A DNA stretch of 64,000 nucleotides, from contig CAVUOA010000009.1 of assembly GCA_963742955.1 (NCBI GenBank), positions 310,001-374,000 on the forward strand. Direction: 5' to 3'. Position numbers and translations under genes: made by a program. The notes beneath the pieces are model-generated. The model searched no databases. It had not been told where the DNA came from and was given only the letters and a program-made list of their open reading frames with translations. Shown here one piece after another: positions 9,013 through 18,593 of the stretch. Position 1 is the first letter of the stretch. Every line of letters starts with the position of its first letter. This DNA is from CAVUOA01 sp963742955. Its GTDB lineage: Bacteria; Bacteroidota; Ignavibacteria; Tepidaquicellales; OLB5.

Positions 9013-10236
9013 ATGTCATACGAATTTTTCTTATCAAAAAGATTTGTGCGTCCGGGGAAAGAATCTAATTTTGTTTCTTTCATAACGCTTATATCAATTG
9101 CTGGAGTAGCAATAGGTGTTACAGCTTTAATAATAGCTGTATCTGTTCTCAAGGGGTTTGAGGATGAAATTACTAAAAAAGCTATTTCGGTATCATCACA
9201 TATTCAGGTAATTACATTTAAACCCGAAGGAATTAAAGATTACCAATCGGTTATTGACCAGATTAGGGACCCTAATGAAGGTTTAGGCATCGTATCAGCA
9301 CACCCATTTGTCCAGAGAGAGGCTGTTATTAAGTATAAAGATAACACAGAAGGTATAATGCTCAAAGGAGTAAGAGACGGTGATAATATTTTCGGAACCC
9401 AGAGAAAGATAGTTCAGGGTTCCGGAAATGTTTCTGTTCCGGATTCAGGATTTTATCCTATAATTATCGGTAATAAGCTTGCCACAAAGCTTAACATCAG
9501 TATAGGCAGTAAAGTGTTCGTCATTGCAACAATCGGACTTCCGTCAGCAGCCAATCCTCCGAGTGTAAAGCCGTTCAAAATAACCGGTATCTACGAATCT
9601 GGTTTAAAAGAATATGATGATGTAATAATGTATGCTGATATGGGTGAAGTTCAGAAGCTCTATGGTATGGGGAGTAATGTCAGCGGAATCGAAGTAATGC
9701 TTAATGATATTTCTCAAATCAAGGATGTCACAGTTAAAATTCGGAGAATACTGGGTTACCCATTTTATGCGCGCTCGGTGTTTCAGATATACAGAGGACT
9801 CTTTACATGGGTAGAGCTTCAAAAAAAGCCTATTCCGCTCGTTCTGGGGTTAATTGTGATAGTCGCAGCGTTTAATGTTGTAGCATTTCTGCTTATGATA
9901 GTTCTTGAGAAAACTGAAACTATAGGTGTATTGAAATCTATGGGCTCGACTAACAGTGATATTATCAGAATTTTCTTTCTGCAGGGATTGTTTATTTCAG
10001 TTGCAGGTATAATAATAGGAAACATACTGGGTTACGGTCTATGCCTGCTTGAACTTCATTATAATTTAATTAAGCTTCCTGAAATTTATTATATGTCACG
10101 CGTTCCCATACTTATTAACTGGAATGCCGGATTGTTAATTACAGGTATTACATTTTTGCTCAGTCTTTTGGTTACAATATTACCTTCTTATCTCGCTTCA
10201 AGACTCAATCCTGTAACATCACTCAGGTTCAAATAA
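9013..10236 (+). CDS. LolC/LolE-type ABC transporter permease
   Basis: 407-residue inner-membrane permease of the MacB/LolCE class. It has one N-terminal membrane segment (about 20-45), a large periplasmic domain, and three C-terminal segments from about residue 270, the order typical of lipoprotein-releasing permeases. The N-terminus Y-E-F-F-L-S-K-R-F-V-R and the segment I-G-V-L-K-S-M-G-S-T after the second membrane helix are family hallmarks. No LolD-type ATPase is adjacent in the window, so its partner must be elsewhere. It begins four bases after prfB and ends three bases before ubiE. Confidence 0.85.
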   Translation: MSYEFFLSKRFVRPGKESNFVSFITLISIAGVAIGVTALIIAVSVLKGFEDEITKKAISVSSHIQVITFKPEGIKDYQSVIDQIRDPNEGLGIVSAHPFVQREAVIKYKDNTEGIMLKGVRDGDNIFGTQRKIVQGSGNVSVPDSGFYPIIIGNKLATKLNISIGSKVFVIATIGLPSAANPPSVKPFKITGIYESGLKEYDDVIMYADMGEVQKLYGMGSNVSGIEVMLNDISQIKDVTVKIRRILGYPFYARSVFQIYRGLFTWVELQKKPIPLVLGLIVIVAAFNVVAFLLMIVLEKTETIGVLKSMGSTNSDIIRIFFLQGLFISVAGIIIGNILGYGLCLLELHYNLIKLPEIYYMSRVPILINWNAGLLITGITFLLSLLVTILPSYLASRLNPVTSLRFK

Positions 10237-10239
10237 TAA

Positions 10240-10938
10240 ATGTTCACAAAAGACAAGAAATTTATATCGGGGATGTTTGATGAGATTTCTCCAACCTACG
10301 ATAAGCTTAACCATTTATTCAGCGCTAACCAGGATTTACGCTGGCGCCGCCTGGCTGTAAAATATTTGATGAATCAGAGCAGCAAGCCCGCGAATATACT
10401 TGACCTTGCTGCAGGCTCCGGTGACCTTGGTATTGAATTTTTGAATCTTAATCCGAAAAGAATTTTTTCTGCGGATTTATCTTTCAAAATGCTGCAAGTT
10501 AACAAAGATAAAATTTCTGACAGCAGAAATATGCAAATCAGGGCAGAAGCAGAGCATTTGCCGTTTGAGGATAATTTTTTTGATTTATGCGGTATTTCAT
10601 TCGGCATAAGAAATTTCGAGAATCTTGGTAATTGCCTTATTGAAATAAAAAGGGTATTGAAAAAAGGCGGGAGACTGCTCGTGATAGAAATGTTCAGACC
10701 TGAGAAAAGAGGTATATTCAACCGTATGTTCGATTTTTATTTCAGCAAATTAATGCCTATCCTTGGAAACAAGCTTTCTAAGAGCACATATGCGTATAAT
10801 TATTTATTAAGCTCGGTTAACACGTTCAAGTCCGTTAAAGAATATTGCAGTATGCTTACTGAAGCGGGGCTTGAAACAGAGTACGTAAAGAACAATTTCC
10901 TCGGTATGGTGAATACTGTGATTGCGAAAAAAAATTAG
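10240..10938 (+). CDS. ubiE: Demethylmenaquinone methyltransferase (UbiE/MenG)
   Basis: SAM-dependent C-methylation of the quinone ring, the last step of menaquinone synthesis. The 232 residues include F-D-E-I-S-P-T-Y-D-K-L-N-H near the start, the SAM-binding motif ILDLAAGSGDLGIEF, the acidic A-D-L-S loop, G-I-S-F-G-I-R-N-F, and L-V-I-E-M-F-R-P. Length is normal. Menaquinone use fits an anaerobic or microaerophilic bacteroidete relative and the complex I genes in the window. Confidence 0.93.
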   Translation: MFTKDKKFISGMFDEISPTYDKLNHLFSANQDLRWRRLAVKYLMNQSSKPANILDLAAGSGDLGIEFLNLNPKRIFSADLSFKMLQVNKDKISDSRNMQIRAEAEHLPFEDNFFDLCGISFGIRNFENLGNCLIEIKRVLKKGGRLLVIEMFRPEKRGIFNRMFDFYFSKLMPILGNKLSKSTYAYNYLLSSVNTFKSVKEYCSMLTEAGLETEYVKNNFLGMVNTVIAKKN

Positions 10939-11000
10939 TGCACATGTTGTTATATAAATAATTGTTAAATATATTGTATTTAAATTAATATAAAACCCTT

Positions 11001-11498
11001 ATGATTAAGAAGTTACTACTTAACAAAAATCAGTTAATCCTTTTCAAAATTGTGCTTTTACTGGCTGTAATAGCCTCTTTCCCGTTTTTCGGAAGCGATT
11101 GCAGTAATAATCTAAACAATATAATAGGAGGTACCACAACCGGAGATATTCACGGTTCATGGAGACTAACTAACATTACAGGATATTTACAGGATATATG
11201 CGCCAATGAAACAGTTCAATACGATTCCAACGGAACTGCAACTCTTACATGCCCGAATTCAAATCCTATTACCAGGACATATACATTATCTAATAATATT
11301 TTGACTTATACAGAAACAAATGTATCATATGATGTTACTACTTTGACCGATTCTGTATTAGTGCTTACAGGAAGAAATATAGGACGAACATTGACCTATA
11401 TTAGAATCCCAGTTTTTGATAATAAAGGAGCGCCTATTCCATATGATTCAAATGCGATAAAGAACTCATCTGAAAATTCGGTAAGTAAGGAGCATTAA
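11001..11498 (+). CDS. Exported lipocalin-like hypothetical protein
   Basis: 165 residues with a hydrophobic N-terminal segment (about 12-30) after a basic start, so probably exported or membrane-anchored. A Cys follows F-G-S-D, a poor lipobox because of the Asp before Cys. The region I-H-G-S-W-R-L-T-N-I-T ... Y-D-S-N-G-T-A-T-L resembles small lipocalin-like beta-barrel domains. Its C-terminus carries AAGGAG, the ribosome-binding site of the next gene, and its stop is one base before that start, so the two are probably co-translated. Confidence 0.6.
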   Translation: MIKKLLLNKNQLILFKIVLLLAVIASFPFFGSDCSNNLNNIIGGTTTGDIHGSWRLTNITGYLQDICANETVQYDSNGTATLTCPNSNPITRTYTLSNNILTYTETNVSYDVTTLTDSVLVLTGRNIGRTLTYIRIPVFDNKGAPIPYDSNAIKNSSENSVSKEH

Positions 11499-11499
11499 A

Positions 11500-13269
11500 T
11501 TGAAAAAAATATATATTTTTACAAAAGTTTCACTGACGCTGGGTATACTTGTATTTTTAATTGCAGTTTTTTCTGGTTTTGGAAATGAAGAGAAAATTAG
11601 TGAAAATATACAGGCACCCAAAATAATAAATCCAATTTCCAAACTAATTGCTGAAAAGAAAAATACTGCAGCATTTGACAAAGTCAGCTTATTTGAATTT
11701 AAGGGAAATGGGGATGAAAAAGCTGCATTGAAATCATTTGTTAACAAATCTGTTTTATTGGAAATTAACAGTGAAAATCTAAAGCAAATTCTACGGGAAG
11801 GGAAAGAAAATATTGAGCTCAATATTCCTGTTTCTGAGACAATGAATTATACTCTGGAATTAACCAGGGTTTCGGTATTAGACAAAGATTTTGCTATGAT
11901 ATCAAAGAGCAATCACGATGAAAAAACGACACTGTCCAATTTAGGCATCCATTACCGCGGAATCTTGAAAGGTGATGAAAAATCATGGGCAGCTATAAGT
12001 ATTTTTAATGACTTTGTAATGGGTCTTATTGCCACAGAAAATGGAAATTTTGTTCTGGGTTCAATAAAAAATGACAGGAATAAATATACCAGTGATTACG
12101 TTTTATATAATGACAGAAATCTTCTGAAAAGCAGTAATTTTAAGTGCGGTGATGGTGATAATGAAGATAAATTTGTTAGAAACCATAAAGTACCTATGCA
12201 GAATGAAGGAAATATTGCAGATTACTCATCAGTAGATACAGTTGCAATATATTTTGAAACCGATAACCAGATGTATCAGGATGCTAACGGTAACCTGACT
12301 CAATTAGCGAATTTTGTTTCAGGCATTTTTAACCAGGTAGCCGCTTTGTATCAGAATGAATCACTGCCGATAAAAATTGCAAATATAGGTTATTGGGCAC
12401 ACCAGGACCCGTATGCAAATGATACAGACTCGTATGTTATTCTTCAAAGATTCGGCTCTAATCACGAAGATAATTTTACGGGTGATTTAGCGCATTTACT
12501 CTCAACCGGCCACAACCAGCAGCTTGGTGGTATTGCATGGATAAATGTACTATGTACACAATACAACTCAACCGATTATTCCGGCAGATTTGCATTCAGT
12601 AATATCGAAAACACTTATTCACCATACCCTACTTATTCATGGACGGTTACAGTTGTTGCTCATGAAATGGGTCATAATTTCGGTTCTTATCATACTCATG
12701 CATGTCATTGGCCTAATGGTTTTGGCATTGGTCCAATTGATACGTGTGTTGTTACCGGCGAAAATTCATCATATTTTGACGGTTGTGTTCCTATTTATCC
12801 GACAAATGGTTGTGTAAGACCGAGATTAGGTACTCTTATGAGTTACTGCCATTTTTGCGCACAATACGGGGGAGGAATAAATCTCTCTTACGGTTTTGGA
12901 CCAATGCCGGGTGATACAGTAAGGATATGGTACCAGAGAGCAAGCTGCCTGCATTATGAAACAAATTCATCCGAAATGCCGGTTACATATGATTTGCTGC
13001 AGAACTATCCTAATCCCTTTAACCCGACTACTAATATAAAATATGCTTTGCCCGAAGACGGGTTTGTGACACTTACACTGTTTGATATTACGGGGAGGGA
13101 AGTAGCAAGGCTTGTAGAGGGAAAATTTTTCAATGCAGGAATTTATTCTCATGTTGTTGATGCAAATGCTTTAAATATGTCATCGGGAGTTTATTTTTAC
13201 AGGTTAAACGTTACCCGTGATTCGAAGAAGGTATATTCGGAAATCAGAAAAATGGTTTTAATAAAATAA
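11500..13269 (+). CDS. Secreted zinc metalloprotease with T9SS sorting tail
   Basis: 589 residues. A signal peptide at the N-terminus is followed by a propeptide-like region and a metzincin catalytic domain with HEMGHNFGSYH (H388, E389, H392, H398), the HExxHxxGxxH zinc site of reprolysin/M12-like peptidases, and several cysteines around it. From about residue 500 a T9SS C-terminal sorting domain follows: N-Y-P-N-P-F-N-P-T-T, then V-T-L-T-L-F-D-I-T-G-R-E-V, then S-S-G-V-Y-F-Y and a terminal R-K-M-V-L-I-K. The TTG start at 11500 is supported by an upstream AAGGAG. Export would use Sec and then SprA, encoded nearby. Confidence 0.85.
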   Translation: MKKIYIFTKVSLTLGILVFLIAVFSGFGNEEKISENIQAPKIINPISKLIAEKKNTAAFDKVSLFEFKGNGDEKAALKSFVNKSVLLEINSENLKQILREGKENIELNIPVSETMNYTLELTRVSVLDKDFAMISKSNHDEKTTLSNLGIHYRGILKGDEKSWAAISIFNDFVMGLIATENGNFVLGSIKNDRNKYTSDYVLYNDRNLLKSSNFKCGDGDNEDKFVRNHKVPMQNEGNIADYSSVDTVAIYFETDNQMYQDANGNLTQLANFVSGIFNQVAALYQNESLPIKIANIGYWAHQDPYANDTDSYVILQRFGSNHEDNFTGDLAHLLSTGHNQQLGGIAWINVLCTQYNSTDYSGRFAFSNIENTYSPYPTYSWTVTVVAHEMGHNFGSYHTHACHWPNGFGIGPIDTCVVTGENSSYFDGCVPIYPTNGCVRPRLGTLMSYCHFCAQYGGGINLSYGFGPMPGDTVRIWYQRASCLHYETNSSEMPVTYDLLQNYPNPFNPTTNIKYALPEDGFVTLTLFDITGREVARLVEGKFFNAGIYSHVVDANALNMSSGVYFYRLNVTRDSKKVYSEIRKMVLIK

Positions 13270-13280
13270 AAGTTTTTTAT

Positions 13281-13712
13281 ATGAAAAATATTTATTTCCC
13301 GTTATTATTTATATTTTCTGCATTTGTAATATCATGCTCGGGTTCGAAGTATACTCCTGTTGATATTAAAACAGGCAATTACAGCTTCTCTATGTCAGAC
13401 AGTATAGGCAATACGCTTGCTGACGGAGATATGAATATAGATACAAGCGCCGGGAAAGTATCCGGTACATACAGCTTCACAAAAAAATATGTAAGTGATT
13501 TCCCGGGTCTATCCACAATGGGTGGAAGTTTTGCAGGTACTTACGAGAAAAGTGAAGGTATGGTACATATTAATATGAATCCAAAACTAGCCGATGCAAA
13601 TGTTTATATCGGGGCAAGGGTTTACCGCAGTTCGCTTGCAGGGGAATGGTCTTTTACAACTCTAAAAGGTGTGAGAGCGGCCGGCAAATTTGTAGCTAAG
13701 AGTACTGATTAG
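13281..13712 (+). CDS. Small hypothetical lipoprotein
   Basis: 143 residues beginning with a basic N-terminus and a hydrophobic stretch ending in V-I-S-C, a good lipobox with Cys at about residue 19, so it should be lipid-anchored. The mature part is rich in Ser, Gly and Thr and looks all-beta. No family is recognised. It ends four bases into the 3' end of the convergent purA, with no obvious terminator between. Confidence 0.65.
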   Translation: MKNIYFPLLFIFSAFVISCSGSKYTPVDIKTGNYSFSMSDSIGNTLADGDMNIDTSAGKVSGTYSFTKKYVSDFPGLSTMGGSFAGTYEKSEGMVHINMNPKLADANVYIGARVYRSSLAGEWSFTTLKGVRAAGKFVAKSTD

Positions 13713-14983
13713 CTATTAAATATATTTTGATTTCTTTCGGCGCCTACAGAAACAAGTTTTACAGGCACATTTAAAAATTTCCCGATGAAGTTAAGGTATT
13801 TTCTGCAGTTTGCAGGAAGCCCCGAAAGCTTTCGTGTATCACAAAGCTCTTCACTCCATCCCGGAAATGTTTTGTAAACCGGTTTTACTTTTTCCAACTC
13901 TTTATAACCGCATGAACTGTAGCTTATCTTCTTCCCGTTCAGTTCATAACCGACGCAAACTTTTATATGCTTTAATGAGCTAAGTATATCGAGTTTTGTT
14001 ATGGCGATTTCGGTAACATTATTGATATCGCAGGCAAATTTCACAGCCTCAAGGTCAAGCCAGCCTATTCTGCGGGGTCTGCCGGTAGTTGTTCCGTATT
14101 CTGCACCTCGTTCTCTAATATCTATATCCAGCCCGTCATGTATTTCTGTCGGCAGCGGTCCGCCTCCAACTCTCGAAGTAAAAGCTTTTACAACCCCGGT
14201 AATATTCTTTACAGCATTTATGGGTATTCCCGAACCGGGATTGACAGTGCCGACTACCGTATTTGTAGCAGTTGCAAATGGATACGGTGACCAGTCGGTA
14301 TCAAGCATAATGCCGTGAGCGCCTTCCAGCAGTATATTTTTCTTATCTTTTATAGCTTTTTGTAATATGAGGTAAGTATCTTTTATGTAAGGCAAAATCT
14401 TTGAACGATACTCCCTTAATTTCACCAACTCCTTGTTAATGTTAATCGGAGAGACACCAAAAGTTTTCAATATTCTGTTTTTTATTTTTGATTGGAATCT
14501 GAAGCATTCTTCAAAAAGCTTCCAGTCAAGAAGCTCGTAAATCCTGATTCCGTTATAGCTCACTTTATCTGAATAGGCAGGTCCGATACCTCGTTTAGTT
14601 GTACCGAGTTTATGTTTTCCTCTTGCATTTTCGTAAGCCTGGTCGAGTTCTTTGTGGTAGGGAAGTATAAGGTGGCAGCGCGGTGATATGATAAGTTTCT
14701 TCTTTAAATCCAAACCTTCTGCCTGCAGGATTTTGATTTCGTTCAGCAGAACTTCAAGGTCGATTACTACTCCGTTGCCGATAATTGCAGTTGACCTTTT
14801 GTGAAAAATACCGGAAGGTATAAGCCTGAAGAAGAATTTTTTATTCCCCAGTACAACAGTGTGTCCGGCATTATTGCCCCCATGGTATCTTACAACAAAA
14901 TCTGAATTACGGGCAAAGAGGTCAACTATTTTCCCTTTGCCTTCATCTCCCCATTGTAAACCTAAAATGACATGTACAGACAT
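13709..14983 (-). CDS. purA: Adenylosuccinate synthetase
   Basis: Converts IMP and aspartate to adenylosuccinate with GTP, the first committed AMP step. The 424-residue protein has the N-terminal GLQWGDEGKGKIVD phosphate loop, H-G-G-N-N-A-G-H-T, the G-T-T-K-R-G-I-G-P-A-Y segment, LLEGAHGIMLDTDWSPYPF, TSRVGGGPLPTE, and the G-R-P-R-R-I-G-W-L-D guanine-site segment. Length is complete. It lies 44 bases after secF and may be transcribed with secDF from the promoter upstream of secD. Confidence 0.97.
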   Translation of the reverse strand: MSVHVILGLQWGDEGKGKIVDLFARNSDFVVRYHGGNNAGHTVVLGNKKFFFRLIPSGIFHKRSTAIIGNGVVIDLEVLLNEIKILQAEGLDLKKKLIISPRCHLILPYHKELDQAYENARGKHKLGTTKRGIGPAYSDKVSYNGIRIYELLDWKLFEECFRFQSKIKNRILKTFGVSPININKELVKLREYRSKILPYIKDTYLILQKAIKDKKNILLEGAHGIMLDTDWSPYPFATATNTVVGTVNPGSGIPINAVKNITGVVKAFTSRVGGGPLPTEIHDGLDIDIRERGAEYGTTTGRPRRIGWLDLEAVKFACDINNVTEIAITKLDILSSLKHIKVCVGYELNGKKISYSSCGYKELEKVKPVYKTFPGWSEELCDTRKLSGLPANCRKYLNFIGKFLNVPVKLVSVGAERNQNIFNS

Positions 14984-15027
14984 AATAATCTTGCACGAGA
15001 AGTTTATTGGATAGGATTTTTATTTAA

Positions 15028-15978
15028 TTAAGCCTTGCTGACGGCAGTTCTGCCGGCGCCGATTTTTTTTCGTTTAGCCTGGTAGTTCTTTATATCAACT
15101 ACAAATGAGCTTGCTATATAAACCGATGAATATGTTCCGGTAATAACACCAATAAGAAATGTAAATGCAAATCCTCTGTTTACCTCACCGCCAAAAAGGA
15201 ACAATATTAATACAGTAAGAAACACGGTTCCGCTTGTAATTATTGTTCTGCTTAAAGTGGTGTTAATACTCTTATTCATAACCCTTAAGATGTCCTCGTT
15301 CTTATAGAGTTTGATATTTTCTCTGATTCTGTCAAATACAATAACAGTATCATTGGAAGAGAATCCGATCAAAGTCAAAAACGCGGCTACCATACCCTGG
15401 GACAGTTCAAGATTCAGGCTTGGAAACAACGCTGTAAATATAGCTATCATTCCGATTGTTATCAGTACGTCATGGAACAAAGCTATAACTGCACCCAGCG
15501 CGTACACGAACTCAAACCTGAATGCGAGGTATATTAGTATTGCGATAAGTGAAAATATTGTTGCGTAAATGGCGCTTATTCTTAATTCTTTACCGATTTT
15601 AGGACCTACATTATCAATCCTCAGTACTTCAAAGCTATTACCGGGTAAAGAAGCTTTTAAACCATCTTTAATTTTATCTGCAACAACTGTACCTTCACCC
15701 TGCTCAGGTGTTTTTATCAGGATGTCTTTTTCGTCACCCATTGTTTTAATTTCACTTCCAATAAGGCCTGCTTTATCCATTGCATTTCTGACAGCCTGGA
15801 TATCCACGTCTTCATTAAACCTGACCAGAACTTCAGTACCGCCTTTAAAATCAATTCCAAGTGCAATTCCCTTAATAAGAAAAGTAGAAAATCCGATAAT
15901 TATTAAAACAGCAGAGACTATATAAAAGAATCTTCTTTTAATTAAAAAATCTATATTTACGTTATGGAGAAATCTCAT
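15028..15978 (-). CDS. secF: Protein translocase subunit SecF
   Basis: Membrane subunit that with SecD uses the proton motive force to pull proteins through SecYEG. The 316 residues show six membrane segments, a first periplasmic loop beginning G-I-D-F-K-G-G-T-E-V, and the conserved LIGFSSNDTVIVFDRIREN segment of RND-type SecF. The start lies 17 bases after secD, consistent with one transcript. Confidence 0.95.
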   Translation of the reverse strand: MRFLHNVNIDFLIKRRFFYIVSAVLIIIGFSTFLIKGIALGIDFKGGTEVLVRFNEDVDIQAVRNAMDKAGLIGSEIKTMGDEKDILIKTPEQGEGTVVADKIKDGLKASLPGNSFEVLRIDNVGPKIGKELRISAIYATIFSLIAILIYLAFRFEFVYALGAVIALFHDVLITIGMIAIFTALFPSLNLELSQGMVAAFLTLIGFSSNDTVIVFDRIRENIKLYKNEDILRVMNKSINTTLSRTIITSGTVFLTVLILFLFGGEVNRGFAFTFLIGVITGTYSSVYIASSFVVDIKNYQAKRKKIGAGRTAVSKA

Positions 15979-15995
15979 ATTTTAAAACTTATAAT

Positions 15996-18032
15996 TTATC
16001 CGAAGTTTATTTGTGTTTTTCCTCTTTCAGTAAGAATGTCGAATACAATTCTTGTAATAATTATAGCAGTAAACAGGTTTGCAACCAAACCGATAATAAG
16101 GGTTAATGCGAAACCCTGAATAGGTCCTGTCCCAAACTGGTAAAGTATAATACCTGTAATAATTGTAGTGACGTTCGCATCCATAATTGCCGAAAAAGCC
16201 TTTTTGTATCCGATTTCAATGGACGTTCTCATCGGCTTGCCTGTAGCAAGCTCCTCCCGTATTCGTTCATAAATAAGAACGTTTGAATCAACAGCCATAC
16301 CTATGGTTAAAATAAGGCCTGCTATACCCGGAAGAGTAAGTGTGGCTTTAAAGCTCGCCATTATTCCGAGCACAAAGAGCAGGTTGAATATAAGCGCCAT
16401 GTCTGCAACAGCTCCTCCAAAGTGATAGTAAACAACCATAAAGAGTGCAACTAAAAGTACTGCTATGATGGATGAATAAAGACCTTTCTGGATTGAGTCT
16501 TCACCAAGTGACGGTCCGACTGTTCTTTCTTCGATAATTTTAAGAGGGGCAGGCAGTGCACCTGCTTTTAAAACTATTTCAAGGAGTTTAGCCTCCTGGA
16601 TATTTGCCATTCCTTCAATTTGAGAATTACCCCCTGTAATTTTGCTATTTACAACAGGAGCAGAATAAACAACGTGGTCAAGAACAATCGCAATTCTCTT
16701 ATGAATATTCGCGCCGGTTATTCTAGCCCAATCGGCTGAACCTTCGCTGTTCATTTCCATATAGACAACCGGGGAATTGCTTGTGGGGTCAATGTTTGAC
16801 CTGGCATTTGTAACTACGCCTCCGGTTAATTCCGGTTCTTTCTTTACTGCATACATCTGGAATATTCTTTCGCCTTTATCTATAAAGTCTGACCTATTGC
16901 CCCATAAAAATTCCATATCACCCGGAATTAAATCAAGGATTTCTTTCTTAGCCAGTAGTTTTGTAACCTGGTATTTATCTTTTTCTCTGACAAGCCAAGA
17001 TACACTCCCGTCCTGATATTGCTGAGGTCTTACCAAATAAAACCAGGGGTGTTTTACTTTAAATTCTTCTTCACTCATCTGGCTTGAGGAATCTTCAGGA
17101 ACTACATTCGAATCTGTATTTGAAACTATTCCTGTATCGGTTTTTTTAACGGAATCTGATTTTGTTATCTTTTTGGAAGTATCTTTTTTAGTTTCCTTCT
17201 TTGTTATTTTTGCAGTATCATTTTTGCTCTCCACTTTAGTATCCTTCGAAGTAATACCGGTAGAGTCTTTTTTAACGGGTGTTTCGGTTTTTGTAATTTG
17301 CTGGAGTGAATCTGCTTTTATGAGTGAATCCAGATTTCCGCCTGCAAGATAGGTGTCTATTTTTTCCATTACCTTTACTGCAATCTGGGAGTCTATCACA
17401 AGTTTGAACTCAAGCAGGGCTGTACCTTGCAGAAGTTTTCTGACATCAGAAACGTTGCTCACTCCGGGCAGTTCAACAACCAGCCTGTTTGAGCCTTTCT
17501 TCTGAATTACCGGTTCCGATACGCCGTACTGGTCAATTCTGTTTCTGACAACCTGAATAGCACGGTCTATTGCGTTATCGACTTCCGTTGAAAGGTCCTT
17601 TTTGATTTTTGTATCATCATCCCTGATTTCACCATAGTATGCTTTAAGAGAAAGACCCTTATCCCGAAGCCTGGTATCAAATATATCAATTAAATTTTCA
17701 TCGGAAGTTTTAGACATCTCAACAGATTCATTTAAAATCTTATTGAAAGTGTCATCTTTCCTTTTTGCAAGGTCCTGAAGCAGTTTTTCAATATCAACTT
17801 CCATAATTACATACATACCGCCCTGAAGGTCAAGACCGAGCTTTATAGCATTATCTCTTGCTTTCAAGACATCTGCGCCGTACTTCTCAAAAAATGCTAA
17901 ACTGTCTTCAGAAGTTTTTAGAGCTGCAATTTCCTGATTGAGCTTATGCTCTTTGTACGTAGGGTACAGGAAATAAAAAGATAAAAATACAAAAAGGAGT
18001 GTTAAAAGAATTCTAAATCGATTTTTTTTCAA
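15996..18032 (-). CDS. secD: Protein translocase subunit SecD, with Lys/Ser/Thr-rich insertion
   Basis: 678 residues. Visible are the first membrane helix, the K-L-G-L-D-L-Q-G-G-M-Y motif, the P1 domain (V-R-N-R-I-D-Q-Y-G-V-S-E-P) and a C-terminal block of membrane helices with T-I-G-M-A-V-D-S-N-V-L-I-Y-E-R-I. Between about residues 245 and 315 lies a low-complexity stretch dominated by Lys, Ser, Thr and Asp with no counterpart in ordinary SecD, probably a flexible periplasmic linker. A promoter-like site is found 45-75 bases upstream of the start. secF and purA follow on the same strand. Confidence 0.95.
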   Translation of the reverse strand: MKKNRFRILLTLLFVFLSFYFLYPTYKEHKLNQEIAALKTSEDSLAFFEKYGADVLKARDNAIKLGLDLQGGMYVIMEVDIEKLLQDLAKRKDDTFNKILNESVEMSKTSDENLIDIFDTRLRDKGLSLKAYYGEIRDDDTKIKKDLSTEVDNAIDRAIQVVRNRIDQYGVSEPVIQKKGSNRLVVELPGVSNVSDVRKLLQGTALLEFKLVIDSQIAVKVMEKIDTYLAGGNLDSLIKADSLQQITKTETPVKKDSTGITSKDTKVESKNDTAKITKKETKKDTSKKITKSDSVKKTDTGIVSNTDSNVVPEDSSSQMSEEEFKVKHPWFYLVRPQQYQDGSVSWLVREKDKYQVTKLLAKKEILDLIPGDMEFLWGNRSDFIDKGERIFQMYAVKKEPELTGGVVTNARSNIDPTSNSPVVYMEMNSEGSADWARITGANIHKRIAIVLDHVVYSAPVVNSKITGGNSQIEGMANIQEAKLLEIVLKAGALPAPLKIIEERTVGPSLGEDSIQKGLYSSIIAVLLVALFMVVYYHFGGAVADMALIFNLLFVLGIMASFKATLTLPGIAGLILTIGMAVDSNVLIYERIREELATGKPMRTSIEIGYKKAFSAIMDANVTTIITGIILYQFGTGPIQGFALTLIIGLVANLFTAIIITRIVFDILTERGKTQINFG

Positions 18033-18076
18033 TCTTTAATCTCTAAAATTATGTTTTTCCAAAATATTGACGAAAA

Positions 18077-18107
18077 CAAATATAAATTTTGCATGCTTAA
18101 TAATCAA
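18077..18107 (-). promoter_or_regulatory. Bacteroidota-type promoter for secD-secF-purA
   Basis: Read on the minus strand: TTG, exactly 20 bases, then TATATTTG, matching the TTTG/TAnnTTTG pattern used by the primary sigma factor of Bacteroidota. It sits 45-75 bases before the secD start. The same 31-base layout recurs at three other gene starts in this window. Confidence 0.55.
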
Positions 18108-18207
18108 TGAAATTAATCATTAAATACTTTAAACAGGCAATTGTACCGCTTATTTAGTCTTATTATTTTAATATAAACGGAAAAAAGTATCTCTGAATTC
18201 TTGTTTA

Positions 18208-18355
18208 CCTGCTTTAGGCAGGGGGTAACCAAGCTGAGCTATATTTGTTTTTTCTTTTGGGTGAGCGATCCCGAGTCCTCGGGACGACCCTCAGAGCCAC
18301 AATCTCCCCGAGTACTCGGGGTAACCAAGCTAAGCTATATTTGTTTTTTCTTTTG
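18208..18355. repeat. Degenerate tandem duplication of tRNA-His sequence with embedded GC palindromes
   Basis: Two 44-base copies (18226-18269 and 18322-18365, one mismatch) lie 96 bases apart. The first copy is followed by 22 bases (18284-18305) identical to part of the functional tRNA-His gene at 18379-18400. Where the tRNA would have its T-arm and the anticodon-to-D-arm junction, this copy has CCCGAGTCCTCGGG (18270-18283) and the perfect palindrome CCCCGAGTACTCGGGG (18306-18321). A further palindrome, CCTGCTTTAGGCAGG, begins the array at 18208. The fragment cannot fold as a tRNA. Short open frames over it translate the repeat and are not genes. Confidence 0.8.
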
Positions 18356-18431
18356 GGTGAGCGATGGGACTCGAACCCACGACCCTCAGAGCCACAATCT
18401 GATGCTCTAACCAAGCTGAGCTACGCTCACC
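18356..18431 (-). tRNA. tRNA-His (anticodon GTG)
   Basis: On the minus strand the acceptor GGTGAGCG pairs with CGCTCACC, including the extra 5' G opposite C73 typical of tRNA-His. The D-arm GCTC-AGCTTGGTTA-GAGC, anticodon arm with loop TTGTGGC (anticodon GTG) and T-arm with TTCGAGT are all intact. CCA is not encoded. A degenerate partial copy lies immediately 3' of it. Confidence 0.96.
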
Positions 18432-18447
18432 ATATAAATACTATTTG

Positions 18448-18521
<74 letters not shown>

Positions 18522-18593
18522 AAAACGAATTTAGCTTACTAAAATACACAAATTTGAAATTACTGTAAAGTGAAATTTTAAGGTGTGAATGGC

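Noticed and set aside
18208..18431. CRISPR array
   Set aside because: Only two long repeat units exist, they derive from tRNA-His, and the intervening sequence also matches the tRNA; no cas gene is present.
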